From: Marinobacter denitrificans
GTDB taxonomy: Bacteria > Pseudomonadota > Gammaproteobacteria > Pseudomonadales > Oleiphilaceae
Reading direction: 5' to 3'
Assembly (NCBI RefSeq): GCF_008795955.1
Contig: NZ_VMHN01000001.1
Coordinates: 1,488,001-1,552,000, forward strand
DNA length: 64,000 nucleotides
The notes under the pieces were generated by a model, which searched no databases, was not told the origin of the DNA, and saw only the letters and a program-made list of their open reading frames with translations. The position numbers and the translations under genes were made by a program. Shown here in pieces: positions 33,943 through 42,024 of the stretch; the stretch's first letter is position 1, and each line of letters begins with the position of its first letter.

Positions 33943-34254
33943 TTACTCGGTGGTGTTGTAGACGTAGGAAGACACCGTACCATCCTGATTGAACCGTACG
34001 ACCAGGTCAGTGGTTTCAGCATCACCAAAGGCAGACCAACGGTATTTGCCATAGGTCCAGGTACGCTTGCCATCCTCAATACCGGTTCTCCAGGGCTCAC
34101 CAAACATCTCCTGGATGTCTGAACGGGTGGTTTCGCCGATCTCAATCTGGTCCACATTGTGAGTAGCGAAATCCTGGCCCACCGTGGCGCACCCGGCAAG
34201 GGTTAACGAAAAGGCAATCAGGATAATGGCAGAAAAAGATGTAACAGACTTCAT
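33943..34254 (-). CDS. Small lipoprotein of the SmpA/OmlA (BamE-like) fold
   Basis: A 103-residue lipoprotein. The signal peptide ends in the lipobox LAGC (Cys at about residue 22). The mature part has the SmpA/OmlA pattern IEIGETTRSDIQEMFGEP followed by WTYGKYRW, a short alpha-beta sandwich. The residue after the Cys is Ala, so sorting to the outer membrane is expected. BamE itself works in outer-membrane protein assembly, but many small paralogues of this fold exist and this one need not be BamE. Confidence 0.85.
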   Translation of the reverse strand: MKSVTSFSAIILIAFSLTLAGCATVGQDFATHNVDQIEIGETTRSDIQEMFGEPWRTGIEDGKRTWTYGKYRWSAFGDAETTDLVVRFNQDGTVSSYVYNTTE

Positions 34255-34334
34255 GGTGTATCCCTTCTGTGATTAATCAGTACATCAATCATACGGGTTT
34301 TGGCCGAACGATAAATTACAGCGCGGACAGACAT

Positions 34335-34361
34335 AAAAAAGCCCCGGCGGCTGGCCGGGGC
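34335..34361 (-). terminator. Intrinsic terminator of the Old Yellow Enzyme gene
   Basis: Read on the minus strand, an 8 bp GC-only stem (GCCCCGGC with GCCGGGGC, 34341-34348 and 34354-34361) with a 5 bp loop is followed by six T (34340-34335). It lies 22 bp after the stop of the oxidoreductase gene. This is a textbook Rho-independent terminator. Confidence 0.9.
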
Positions 34362-34383
34362 TGATCGTCAACGCATTGCGTAC

Positions 34384-35496
34384 TCAGTAAAGCTTCGCCA
34401 GCGACTTCTTCGCAAAGGGCTCCACATCACCGATGCGGCCCTCTTTTACTTTCACCAGCCATTCCGGATCCTGCAGCAGGGCGCGGCCCACGGCGATGAG
34501 TTCGAATTCGTTGTTGTTCATGCGCTCAACGAGTTCGTCGATTCCGGACTGCTCCACCGCTTCCTTCTTGCTGGCAAAGGTGCCGCTGATGAAATCTTCG
34601 GTCAGCCCGACGCTGCCGACGGACATCGTCGGTTTTCCGGACAGCTTCTGGGTCCACCCCGCCAGGTTAAGGTTTGATCCCTCAAACTCCGGCTCCCAGA
34701 AACGGCGTGTGGACGCATGGAAAATATCAACGCCGGCTTCCACCAACGGCTTCAGGAATTGCTCCAGCTCCTCGGGGGAATTAACAAGCTTCGCCTCGTA
34801 ATCCTGCTGCTTCCACTGGGAGAAACGCAGCATAATGGGAAAATCGGGGCCCACGCGGTGGCGCACCGCCTCAATGATTTCCACCACGAAGCGCAGGCGG
34901 TTTTCCATGCTGCCGCCGTACTCGTCGTCACGCTGATTGGTACCTTCCCACAGGAACTGGTCCAGCAGATAGCCGTGAGCTCCATGAATCTCGACACCGT
35001 CAAAACCGAGTGCTTTGGCGTCCTGGGCGGCGTCGGCGAAGGCATTGATCACGTCGTCAATATCCTCTTTGCTCATGGCCTTACCATTGGGCTTGCCTGG
35101 CGCGAAAAGCCCTGAAGGGCTGTAACCTGGGACCTTCGGGTCCGGCTCCGTGCCTTCCTTGCGAACAGCGCCCACATGCCAGAGCTGGGGGAAGATGGCG
35201 CCACCGGCTTCGTGAACGGCATCCACGACATCCTTCCAGCCGGAAAGGGCCGTGTCGCCATGGAAAAACGGCACGTTGGGGTAACCATTGGCACCGGGGT
35301 GATTCACCGTGGTGCCCTCGGTGATCAACAGGCCCACACCACCTTCGGCGCGGCGGCGGTAATAATCCACTACATCCTGATTCGGTGCATTGCCCGGCGA
35401 GAAGTTACGGGTCATCGGGGCCATGGCAACGCGGTTGCGCAGGGTCAGATTATGTATTTCAAAAGGCTCAAACAGGGGGCCAAGGTTCATGCTCAT
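34384..35496 (-). CDS. NADH:flavin oxidoreductase, Old Yellow Enzyme family
   Basis: FMN-dependent ene-reductase-type TIM barrel of 370 residues. It begins LGPLFEPFEIHNLTLRNRVAMAPMTR and contains the active-site region DGVEIHGAHGYLLDQFLW, with the His pair position occupied as H-x2-H (HGAH). ATG 35496 is chosen because GAGGTTG lies 9 bp before it; a further in-frame start lies at 35535. The enzyme reduces activated C=C bonds or nitro compounds. It is divergent from an HxlR-type regulator, the standard arrangement for electrophile-inducible ene-reductases, and ends at a clear terminator. Confidence 0.92.
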   Translation of the reverse strand: MSMNLGPLFEPFEIHNLTLRNRVAMAPMTRNFSPGNAPNQDVVDYYRRRAEGGVGLLITEGTTVNHPGANGYPNVPFFHGDTALSGWKDVVDAVHEAGGAIFPQLWHVGAVRKEGTEPDPKVPGYSPSGLFAPGKPNGKAMSKEDIDDVINAFADAAQDAKALGFDGVEIHGAHGYLLDQFLWEGTNQRDDEYGGSMENRLRFVVEIIEAVRHRVGPDFPIMLRFSQWKQQDYEAKLVNSPEELEQFLKPLVEAGVDIFHASTRRFWEPEFEGSNLNLAGWTQKLSGKPTMSVGSVGLTEDFISGTFASKKEAVEQSGIDELVERMNNNEFELIAVGRALLQDPEWLVKVKEGRIGDVEPFAKKSLAKLY

Positions 35497-35504
35497 GGTA
35501 GATC

Positions 35505-35570
35505 GCAACCTCACTAATCTGGTTTCTTTAAGCAACCTTATTCAATCTGGTTTTAAAATGCAACCCTATT
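35505..35570. promoter_or_regulatory. Direct repeats between OYE and HxlR-type genes
   Basis: The sequence GCAACC followed by a T/A-rich stretch occurs three times (35505, 35532, 35560), 27 and 28 bp apart. AATCTGGTTT follows twice (35516-35525 and 35544-35553). The repeats fill the 90 bp divergent gap and are probable binding sites for the HxlR regulator and promoter parts for both genes. Confidence 0.6.
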
Positions 35571-35586
35571 AGGTACACTGTAAAGC

Positions 35587-36075
35587 ATGGCCAGAAAACG
35601 TTTTGATGACTCCAGTTGCTCCGTCGCCCGTGCCCTGAATGAAGTGGGGGACTGGTGGTCCCTGTTGGTGGTGCTCCACGCAATGTACGGCACCCGGCGC
35701 TTTGTCGACTTCCAGCAAGAGCTGGGGATCGCCCGCAATATACTTTGTGACCGGCTGGCACGGCTGGTGGACAATGAAGTTCTTAAAAAGGTGGAAGTGG
35801 GCGAACACGGCTCACGCTTCGAGTACCGCCTGACCGAGAAAGGGCGTGACCTCTTTCCCATCGTGATAGCCCTTCGCCAATGGGGTGATAAGTGGAATCC
35901 GGCACCAGACCAGGCGCCGCTGGATCTCAGGGATCGTGAAACCGGGCAAACCATTCGCCAGGTAGAGGTGCAGGATGTTAACGGCAATCCGCTCACAGTT
36001 CGCGATGTGTTTGTGCCGGAAGGCGAAACCGTCGATAAGCGCAAGTCAGCGGAAAGCAGAAAGAAAGTCGGCTGA
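35587..36075 (+). CDS. HxlR-family transcriptional regulator
   Basis: A 162-residue winged helix-turn-helix regulator. The family start is present (CSVARALNEVGDWWSLLVV, Cys at residue 11), followed by RFVDFQQELGIARNILCDRL and the wing HGSRFEYRLTEKG. The conserved Cys in HxlR/YodB relatives senses electrophiles or disulfide stress, and that may apply here. It is longer than the usual 110-130 residues; the extra C-terminal 40 residues are charged (KRKSAESRKK). It is divergent from the Old Yellow Enzyme gene, its likely target. Confidence 0.9.
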   Translation: MARKRFDDSSCSVARALNEVGDWWSLLVVLHAMYGTRRFVDFQQELGIARNILCDRLARLVDNEVLKKVEVGEHGSRFEYRLTEKGRDLFPIVIALRQWGDKWNPAPDQAPLDLRDRETGQTIRQVEVQDVNGNPLTVRDVFVPEGETVDKRKSAESRKKVG

Positions 36076-36234
36076 CAAGCCGTAGAATTACCCCCTTCTT
36101 TCATTTTCTTGAGTTGAATCAATCCTCCGCCGAACTCGGTATTCCGGCCCCACCGCACTTGCGCTAAATCAAGTTCCAGGTCTCCGTAGTCATTAACCTG
36201 TAGTCATCGATTATTCAGGTTCAAGGAGATTACT

Positions 36235-36894
36235 ATGTCGCGTACATTCAAGCTTGGCGTTCTTGCCGCAGCCGTTATGGCAATTGCCCCTGCTGCGCAG
36301 GCTTTCGAAGCGGGTGATTTTATTGTACGGGCCGGCGCCGTACACGTAGCCCCGGATGATTCCAGCGATGTGCTGACCGTTGGTGGCGCAGAGGCACTGG
36401 GCTCTGATGCACGCGTGGGAGTCGATGCCAACTCACAACTGGGGATTCGTGCAACCTACATGTTTACCAGTAATCTCGGCGTTGGCTTGCTCGCGGCCAC
36501 CCCCTTTAAACACAATATCACTGGAGAGGGTGATATTTCCTCACTCGGAAAAGTGGCAGAGACCAAGCACTTACCACCTACCCTGACCCTGCAGTACTTT
36601 CCTATGCATAGCACCGCCGCTTTACAACCCTATGTTGGTGTAGGTGTGAATTACACAACCTTCTTCGAGGAGAAAACTTCCGGGGCACTTGAGGGGCTCG
36701 ACATTGAATTGGATGACAGTGTCGGCGTTGCAGCTGAAATCGGTCTGGATTACATGCTCAGTGAACAATTTGGTTTGAACGCTGCTATCTGGTGGGCAGA
36801 CATCGATACAGAAGCAGAGGTTGAAACTCTCGACACGTTTGACGTCGAAATCGACCCCATGGTCTACATGGTAGGCTTCACCTACAAGTTCTGA
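36235..36894 (+). CDS. ompW: OmpW-family outer membrane protein
   Basis: An eight-stranded outer-membrane beta-barrel of 219 residues. It has a signal peptide (about 1-21, ending AAQAF), the family opening GDFIVRAGAVHVAPDDSS, and the C-terminal strand MVYMVGFTYKF that ends in the Phe needed for barrel assembly. OmpW proteins form a narrow hydrophobic channel linked to uptake of small hydrophobic compounds; in hydrocarbon degraders a relative is AlkL. RBS AAGGAGA lies 7 bp before ATG. A strong terminator follows. Confidence 0.93.
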   Translation: MSRTFKLGVLAAAVMAIAPAAQAFEAGDFIVRAGAVHVAPDDSSDVLTVGGAEALGSDARVGVDANSQLGIRATYMFTSNLGVGLLAATPFKHNITGEGDISSLGKVAETKHLPPTLTLQYFPMHSTAALQPYVGVGVNYTTFFEEKTSGALEGLDIELDDSVGVAAEIGLDYMLSEQFGLNAAIWWADIDTEAEVETLDTFDVEIDPMVYMVGFTYKF

Positions 36895-36951
36895 TTCGTA
36901 CCCGCCGGAAACCTCATGGTCTGTGGGTTTCCGAAAGGTGCGTTCTCCAGT

Positions 36952-36976
36952 GCGGGGCCTTAGGGCCCCGCCTTTT
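36952..36976 (+). terminator. Intrinsic terminator after ompW
   Basis: GCGGGGCC (36952-36959), loop TTAG, GGCCCCGC (36964-36971), then CTTTTT. It is an 8 bp GC stem with a T-run, 57 bp after the ompW stop and 18 bp before the convergent rhlE stop. Confidence 0.9.
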
Positions 36977-36993
36977 TATTGGAGAAAACCGAA

Positions 36994-38316
36994 TCAGGCG
37001 GTTTCGCGCTGCGGCGAGCGCCTGGCCTGGCCACCGTTGCCATTCTGGCTCCGGCCACCAGTGCGACCACCTGGCTTGCCGCCAAAGCTGCGGCCATTGC
37101 CGGCAGGCTTGCCATTATTGCCACCACCGTTACGATTGCGGGCGCGGCTGGGGTCGGCCTTGGCCTTGGGCTTCAGAGGCAGGTTGTTGGTGGGCTCAAA
37201 GCCTTCCACGCTCTTACGCGGCAACTGCTTCTTGATCAGCCTCTCAATACCCGCCAGCATCTTGCCTTCGTCGGCGCTGACCAGTGACAGTGCGTGGCCG
37301 CTTTCACCGGCACGACCGGTACGGCCAATGCGGTGAACATAGTCTTCGGGCACGTTAGGCAACTCGAAGTTCACCACCTGAGGCAGCTGCTTGATGTCCA
37401 GGCCACGGGCCGCGATATCAGTTGCCACCAGAACACGCACTTCACCCTGCTTGAAGTCTGCCAGAGCACGGGTGCGGGCACCCTGTGACTTGTTGCCATG
37501 GATGGCAGCGGCAGTAATACCGTCACGCTCCAGTTTCTGGGTCAGGCGGTTGGCGCCATGCTTTGTACGGGTAAACACCAGCACCTGTTCCCAGCCGTTG
37601 TCACGCACCAGCTTGCTCAACAGCGCGGTTTTCTGGCTCTGATCTACCGGATAGACAGACTGCTTGATGCTTTCCGCTGCGGTGTTCCGCGCCGCTACTT
37701 CTACCTGAACCGGGTTATCCAGCAGGCCTTCCGCCAGCGTACGGATCTCGCTGGAGAAAGTCGCAGAGAACAGCAGGTTCTGACGCTTGGCCGGCAACAG
37801 CGCAAGAATCTTGCGGATGTCGCGGATAAACCCCATGTCCAGCATGCGGTCGGCTTCGTCCAGAACGAGAATTTCCACTTCGTTGAAGCGAACCGCGTTC
37901 TGCTGATACAGGTCCATAAGGCGACCGGGTGTGGCCACCAGTACGTCCAGGCCCTTGCGCAGCTTCATCATCTGCGGATTGATTTTCACGCCACCGAAAA
38001 CCACGGCGGACTTGGTAGGCATATACTTGCTGTACAGGGCCACACTGTCGTGTACCTGGGCCGCCAGCTCACGGGTGGGCGCCAGGATCAGTACCCGTGG
38101 CCCCTTGCCGGTGCGGGGGTTTTCCGCCAGGCGTTGCAGCAACGGCAGGGTAAACCCTGCGGTTTTACCGGTGCCCGTCTGGGCAGCCGCCATCACGTCC
38201 CTTCCCGAAAGTACGGCGGGAATGGCCTTGGCCTGAATGGGTGATGGGGTTTCGTAACCCTGGTCGGTAGTGGCACGGACCAGTTGCTCGGACAGACCGA
38301 GTGAAGAAAAACTCAT
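36994..38316 (-). CDS. rhlE: DEAD-box ATP-dependent RNA helicase RhlE
   Basis: RNA helicase of 440 residues, likely acting in ribosome assembly and mRNA turnover. All core motifs are visible: Q motif region ([12 protein letters not shown]), I (AAQTGTGKT), Ia (APTRELA), II (DEAD), III (SAT), IV-V (ARGLDI) and VI ([10 protein letters not shown]). The C-terminal 65 residues are Gly/Asn/Arg-rich ([19 protein letters not shown]), a basic RNA-binding tail typical of RhlE. The gene has nearly 300 bp of non-coding DNA in front, which may be a long regulated leader as in cold-inducible helicases. Confidence 0.94.
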   Translation of the reverse strand: MSFSSLGLSEQLVRATTDQGYETPSPIQAKAIPAVLSGRDVMAAAQTGTGKTAGFTLPLLQRLAENPRTGKGPRVLILAPTRELAAQVHDSVALYSKYMPTKSAVVFGGVKINPQMMKLRKGLDVLVATPGRLMDLYQQNAVRFNEVEILVLDEADRMLDMGFIRDIRKILALLPAKRQNLLFSATFSSEIRTLAEGLLDNPVQVEVAARNTAAESIKQSVYPVDQSQKTALLSKLVRDNGWEQVLVFTRTKHGANRLTQKLERDGITAAAIHGNKSQGARTRALADFKQGEVRVLVATDIAARGLDIKQLPQVVNFELPNVPEDYVHRIGRTGRAGESGHALSLVSADEGKMLAGIERLIKKQLPRKSVEGFEPTNNLPLKPKAKADPSRARNRNGGGNNGKPAGNGRSFGGKPGGRTGGRSQNGNGGQARRSPQRETA

Positions 38317-38609
38317 ATTGGTTCAACTCTTGATTATTCTGCCTCCACGAACACCGTTATCGGCGAATGCGGGCAGATGCCATGAAGATTCATGGAATAA
38401 AAGACGACTACGGCCACACACCATTAACGGGGTGACGTCCTCTGACAGGTCGTATGGATGGTTCGCACGGGGCTTGAAGCCTTAAACTGCGGAAATCCCT
38501 AGAGGCAGGATGGTGAGCACACTAACAGAGTGTTCGGGGAATAGCTATAGGGTACGATCACACCCCGCCCCGAAGGGCAGGGTTGGCGGGTTAACACTCA
38601 GCGCATATT
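38317..38609 (-). other. 293 bp non-coding stretch upstream of rhlE
   Basis: No open frame with gene-like features is seen. It contains the perfect palindrome CATGAAGATTCATG (38381-38394), a GGCTTGAAGCC hairpin (38471-38481), and complementary CCTCT (38439-38443) and AGAGG (38501-38505) that could enclose it. A GC-rich hairpin-like run at about 38562-38590 lies just after the end of the DUF1329 gene. A structured 5' leader of rhlE is possible; this is inference. Confidence 0.4.
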
Positions 38610-39974
38610 TTAACGCACCCCGTCCCGGCGCAGGGCGGCCGGTGTGTACTCGCGGGAATGACGCTCGGTGCCGTATGTATAAGGATCGCTTTCCTCGTTG
38701 GTGAGCCCCATCACCAGATAGCGACCAGACAGCAGGTCATACAGTGTCTCGAAAGCATAGGCGGGAATATTGGCATCATAAATCTGCATGTTGTGGGCCT
38801 CGGCGACCCGCCAGAGGTTTCCACGGCCATCGTAATGGTCCACCACGGCGATCTGCCAGGTGTCCTCGTCGATGTAGAAGTCCCGCTTGCCATAGACATG
38901 GCGCTCGCCATCCTTGAGGGTGGCCGTTACGTGCCATACCCGGTGCAGTTCATAGCGGGCGAGGTTCTGATCAATGTGCCCCGGCTTGATGATGTCGTCG
39001 TAGCTCAGCTCTTCACTGGCCAGCCGGTAGGAGTTGTAGGGGATGTAGAGTTCCTTCTTCCCTTTGAGCTCCCAGGTGTAGCGGTCAGGCGCACCGTTAT
39101 ACAGGTCAAGGTTATCTGACGTGCGTTGGCCATCCGCTGCGGTGCCTGGTCCGTCATAGGCCACGTTTGGTGCCCGGCGTACCCGGCGCTGGCCGGAATT
39201 ATACAGCCACGCCCGCCGCGGCTCCTCAACCTGGTTGATGGTTTCGTGAACGAGCAACACATTCCCCGCCAGGCGGGATGGCGCAGTAATGGCCTGCTTG
39301 AAATAGAACATGACGTTGTCGTCCTCGCCCTGCTCGTAATCTTGCAGAGCCACCCGTTCGGTGAACGACTCGGTAAACCGCACAGGGCTGAAATCCCCAT
39401 TGGGCTGGGGTGTCACCTGGGCCACGTTGCGGGTAAACGAACCCCCGCGATACCGGGTAATGTGGTTGAAGATCACCTCAAGGCCGTTCTGCGGAATCGG
39501 GAACGCTGTTGCAGTCTTGTAGTTCTCGAGACCGTTTCCACTGTCGATCAGCTCCACCGTAGTCGCATTTTCAACGGTTTTTTCCTTAACATCTTCAGGA
39601 TAGGTAGCTGTACGGCGGGTTTTGTAGACTGGAATGAAGTAATCATCGTAGGCCTTGATGGTGGCTATCTGGCCTGGCGTCAGATTATCGGCATACTCGT
39701 CCACATTGCTCTGGTCAATCCGGAACAGCTCTTTATCCTCGGGGAACGGGTCGGTATAGCGGCCATCACCCTTGTAGCTGGCTGGCGCCTCGGTCAGCCC
39801 TCCCGTCCATTCAGGAATCTCATCGCCGTTGCCGGCTTTTTCGGCACCGATCGGTGTCAGCGTATCGCCAAGTTTGGCGGCTTCCTCCTGGGAAACGGCA
39901 GCCAGCGATGGACCCGAGAGCAGAAGGCTCCAGGCAATTGCCCCATAAAGCACTTTTCTGGAAGAGTTCATCAT
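38610..39974 (-). CDS. DUF1329 outer-membrane/periplasmic protein
   Basis: A 454-residue exported protein. ATG 39974 with AAGGAG 6-7 bp upstream gives a signal peptide ending SLAAVS at about residue 27; the frame is open further upstream. The rest fits DUF1329, which has a LolA/LolB-like beta fold. Recognisable blocks are ITRYRGGSFTRNVAQVTP, RRAWLYNSGQRRVRRAPNV and the ending YTPAALRRDGVR. DUF1329 genes almost always sit next to DUF1302 genes, as here, in lipid, steroid and hydrocarbon clusters. Together they are thought to handle a lipophilic molecule at the outer membrane. Confidence 0.9.
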   Translation of the reverse strand: MMNSSRKVLYGAIAWSLLLSGPSLAAVSQEEAAKLGDTLTPIGAEKAGNGDEIPEWTGGLTEAPASYKGDGRYTDPFPEDKELFRIDQSNVDEYADNLTPGQIATIKAYDDYFIPVYKTRRTATYPEDVKEKTVENATTVELIDSGNGLENYKTATAFPIPQNGLEVIFNHITRYRGGSFTRNVAQVTPQPNGDFSPVRFTESFTERVALQDYEQGEDDNVMFYFKQAITAPSRLAGNVLLVHETINQVEEPRRAWLYNSGQRRVRRAPNVAYDGPGTAADGQRTSDNLDLYNGAPDRYTWELKGKKELYIPYNSYRLASEELSYDDIIKPGHIDQNLARYELHRVWHVTATLKDGERHVYGKRDFYIDEDTWQIAVVDHYDGRGNLWRVAEAHNMQIYDANIPAYAFETLYDLLSGRYLVMGLTNEESDPYTYGTERHSREYTPAALRRDGVR

Positions 39975-40002
39975 CAGATTCTCCTTTGTGGTTGTAATGG
40001 GC

Positions 40003-41892
40003 TCAAAATGAGTAAGAAACAGACGCCGCGATGAAATCGCGATCATTAATAACGTTGTATTCGCCACCGAAGTAGTTGGTGTAGCTCAGGGTCGCCTTGT
40101 AGGAATTCTGGTAATTGGCATCGATGCCAAGGCCCACGGACTTGTTGCCCTCGTTGAAGTTGCCACCGGGATCAGGTGCATACCCTTCCACGTCATGGGA
40201 CAGAAAGACTTTCGGCATGAGATTCACGCCGGCAAAGGCGCTGGGGTAGTCCCAGGCAAACAGCGCGCGGTAACCCCATGAGAAGGAGGTGGTGAAGCCA
40301 TCACTGCCACAATTGCTGGCGTTGATGTTCAAGCGGGGGTCATCATCGGTACCCTGGCTGCAGAAATCTCCCGAGAAGCTGTCCCCGTCCAGCGGCACCG
40401 GCCCCACCCCATAGATGCCGGAACGCCCATAACGGGCTTCAGATGTGCTGGGCAGATCGTGAACATAGGTCGCCCCCACTTCCGCTACGATAATAAATCG
40501 CGCAGCGCCCATAACACGGTCAATAAAGTGAATTGCCGTAGCCTGGGCCTGGGAAACGTTGTAGCGGTCGTAACCGTCCACTGCCTTGCCGGCATAGTTG
40601 AAATCGGGGTTCTCTTGCCGCTGCTGTTCTTCCAGTTTGCTGACCACCTGACCGTCTGGCCCGCGCTGCTGCAAGCCGCCGTAGATCAGCTCAAAGGTAT
40701 TCCACTGAATCGGCATGTTGGGGCGGAAACTGTATTCGGCGCCCAGCGAGGTTCCGGTGGGCAGGGTGGTGTTAAAGCTGACACCGTAGAGGTCAATGTC
40801 GCCCGGGTATTCAATGAAATAGCTGGGGAACCTGGAGTGCGGCAGGTTCGGATCGCTTTTCTGGTTGCCTTCCGGATCAGAGGGGTTATTCACCACGCCA
40901 CTGATGTAGGGCAGCCGGCTGTGATAGCGGGTGTAGTAGAAACCGAGCTCGGCGCCCAGGTCCGTAAGATACCAACGCACAGCGGCACCAAACTGATCCT
41001 TGTCGCCGGGCTCCCTGTCACCCAGGCGCGGCGAGACAAACCCTTCCTCAAGGGCCTGGGAATCCGGTACCTGCCCCGCCAGTAAAACCGGGCCACAACC
41101 ATCCGCCGCTACGTCCGCCGATGAGAAAAAGGTACCGCAGTCATCAATCCTGAAGCTCTCCCAGTCGGTTTGCACAAAGCCTTCCACCGTTATTTCCGGT
41201 GTAATTCCGACGGAGGTATAAAGCAGTTCCACCGGTAGCAGAACGTCCTTCAGTTCAGCACCGGGGGCCCGAAAGGCCGGCACATCAATTGGGTTGACCG
41301 CATTGATGCCGCCAAGGATAAACGTGCTTTCGCCCCAGTTAACCACCTGGCGGCCATAACGAACCGAAACCGGCGTATCGCCGAAATACCAGTCGGTAAA
41401 GACATAGGCGTCCAGCAGGTCGACACCGGCGGCGTTATCCCTGGCCTCATCATTGAGCGTTCGCCGCTGGCCTACCGGGTCTTCCGCCCGGCGGTTATCC
41501 CTGAGCTCGTGGTCGTAATAGTAGGTAGCCCGCACCAATGCCCCGATCCGGGTCAGGTAGTTACTATCCGGCACATAATCGAGAAACAGCTCGCTGCGCC
41601 CCTGAAGCCGCTGGGAATAAGGCTCGTATTGCTCGAAATTCAGGTTGCCGTCGTCAAAATTGTTGGAAGAAGCGCCGGTATCACTGAACGCAAATTCCGG
41701 CCCCAGGTTGCCTTGCGAGATCAGGTCCTTGTCCTGATCCTGCAGCCGGTAGCCGATCCCCGCCGTCAGGGTGGTGGAAAAAGAAGCGTCGATTTCATAG
41801 ATCTCGAAATCAAAGGCCATGGCCGGAGCAGTGGCAAAAAAGGCACTGACAGCCAGTGCCAGGCGCTTGCGATGTAGGCTTGTTGTTGTCAT
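40003..41892 (-). CDS. DUF1302 outer-membrane beta-barrel protein
   Basis: A 629-residue exported barrel. ATG 41892 (GGAG upstream) gives a signal peptide ending APAMAF; an open frame continues upstream to 41955. The mature N-terminus FEIYEIDASFSTTLTAGIGYR and the amphipathic strand pattern through to the terminal ASVSYSF fit DUF1302, a FadL-like family. It lies 28 bp before the DUF1329 gene on the same strand, forming a two-gene unit, and downstream of the large lipase lipoprotein gene. Role in uptake or export of fatty acids or hydrocarbons is inferred from family neighbourhoods. Confidence 0.9.
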   Translation of the reverse strand: MTTTSLHRKRLALAVSAFFATAPAMAFDFEIYEIDASFSTTLTAGIGYRLQDQDKDLISQGNLGPEFAFSDTGASSNNFDDGNLNFEQYEPYSQRLQGRSELFLDYVPDSNYLTRIGALVRATYYYDHELRDNRRAEDPVGQRRTLNDEARDNAAGVDLLDAYVFTDWYFGDTPVSVRYGRQVVNWGESTFILGGINAVNPIDVPAFRAPGAELKDVLLPVELLYTSVGITPEITVEGFVQTDWESFRIDDCGTFFSSADVAADGCGPVLLAGQVPDSQALEEGFVSPRLGDREPGDKDQFGAAVRWYLTDLGAELGFYYTRYHSRLPYISGVVNNPSDPEGNQKSDPNLPHSRFPSYFIEYPGDIDLYGVSFNTTLPTGTSLGAEYSFRPNMPIQWNTFELIYGGLQQRGPDGQVVSKLEEQQRQENPDFNYAGKAVDGYDRYNVSQAQATAIHFIDRVMGAARFIIVAEVGATYVHDLPSTSEARYGRSGIYGVGPVPLDGDSFSGDFCSQGTDDDPRLNINASNCGSDGFTTSFSWGYRALFAWDYPSAFAGVNLMPKVFLSHDVEGYAPDPGGNFNEGNKSVGLGIDANYQNSYKATLSYTNYFGGEYNVINDRDFIAASVSYSF

Positions 41893-42024
41893 TGGGTTGT
41901 GACTCCACATTTTCTGAAGGCGTAGCCATCCCCGAGGATGGAATTTTTTCGCCATCGATAATTGAGGTTTGATCAGGAATGCGCCGCCGCGAACCGGCGA
42001 CGCTGTCTTCAGGTTCCGGGCACT

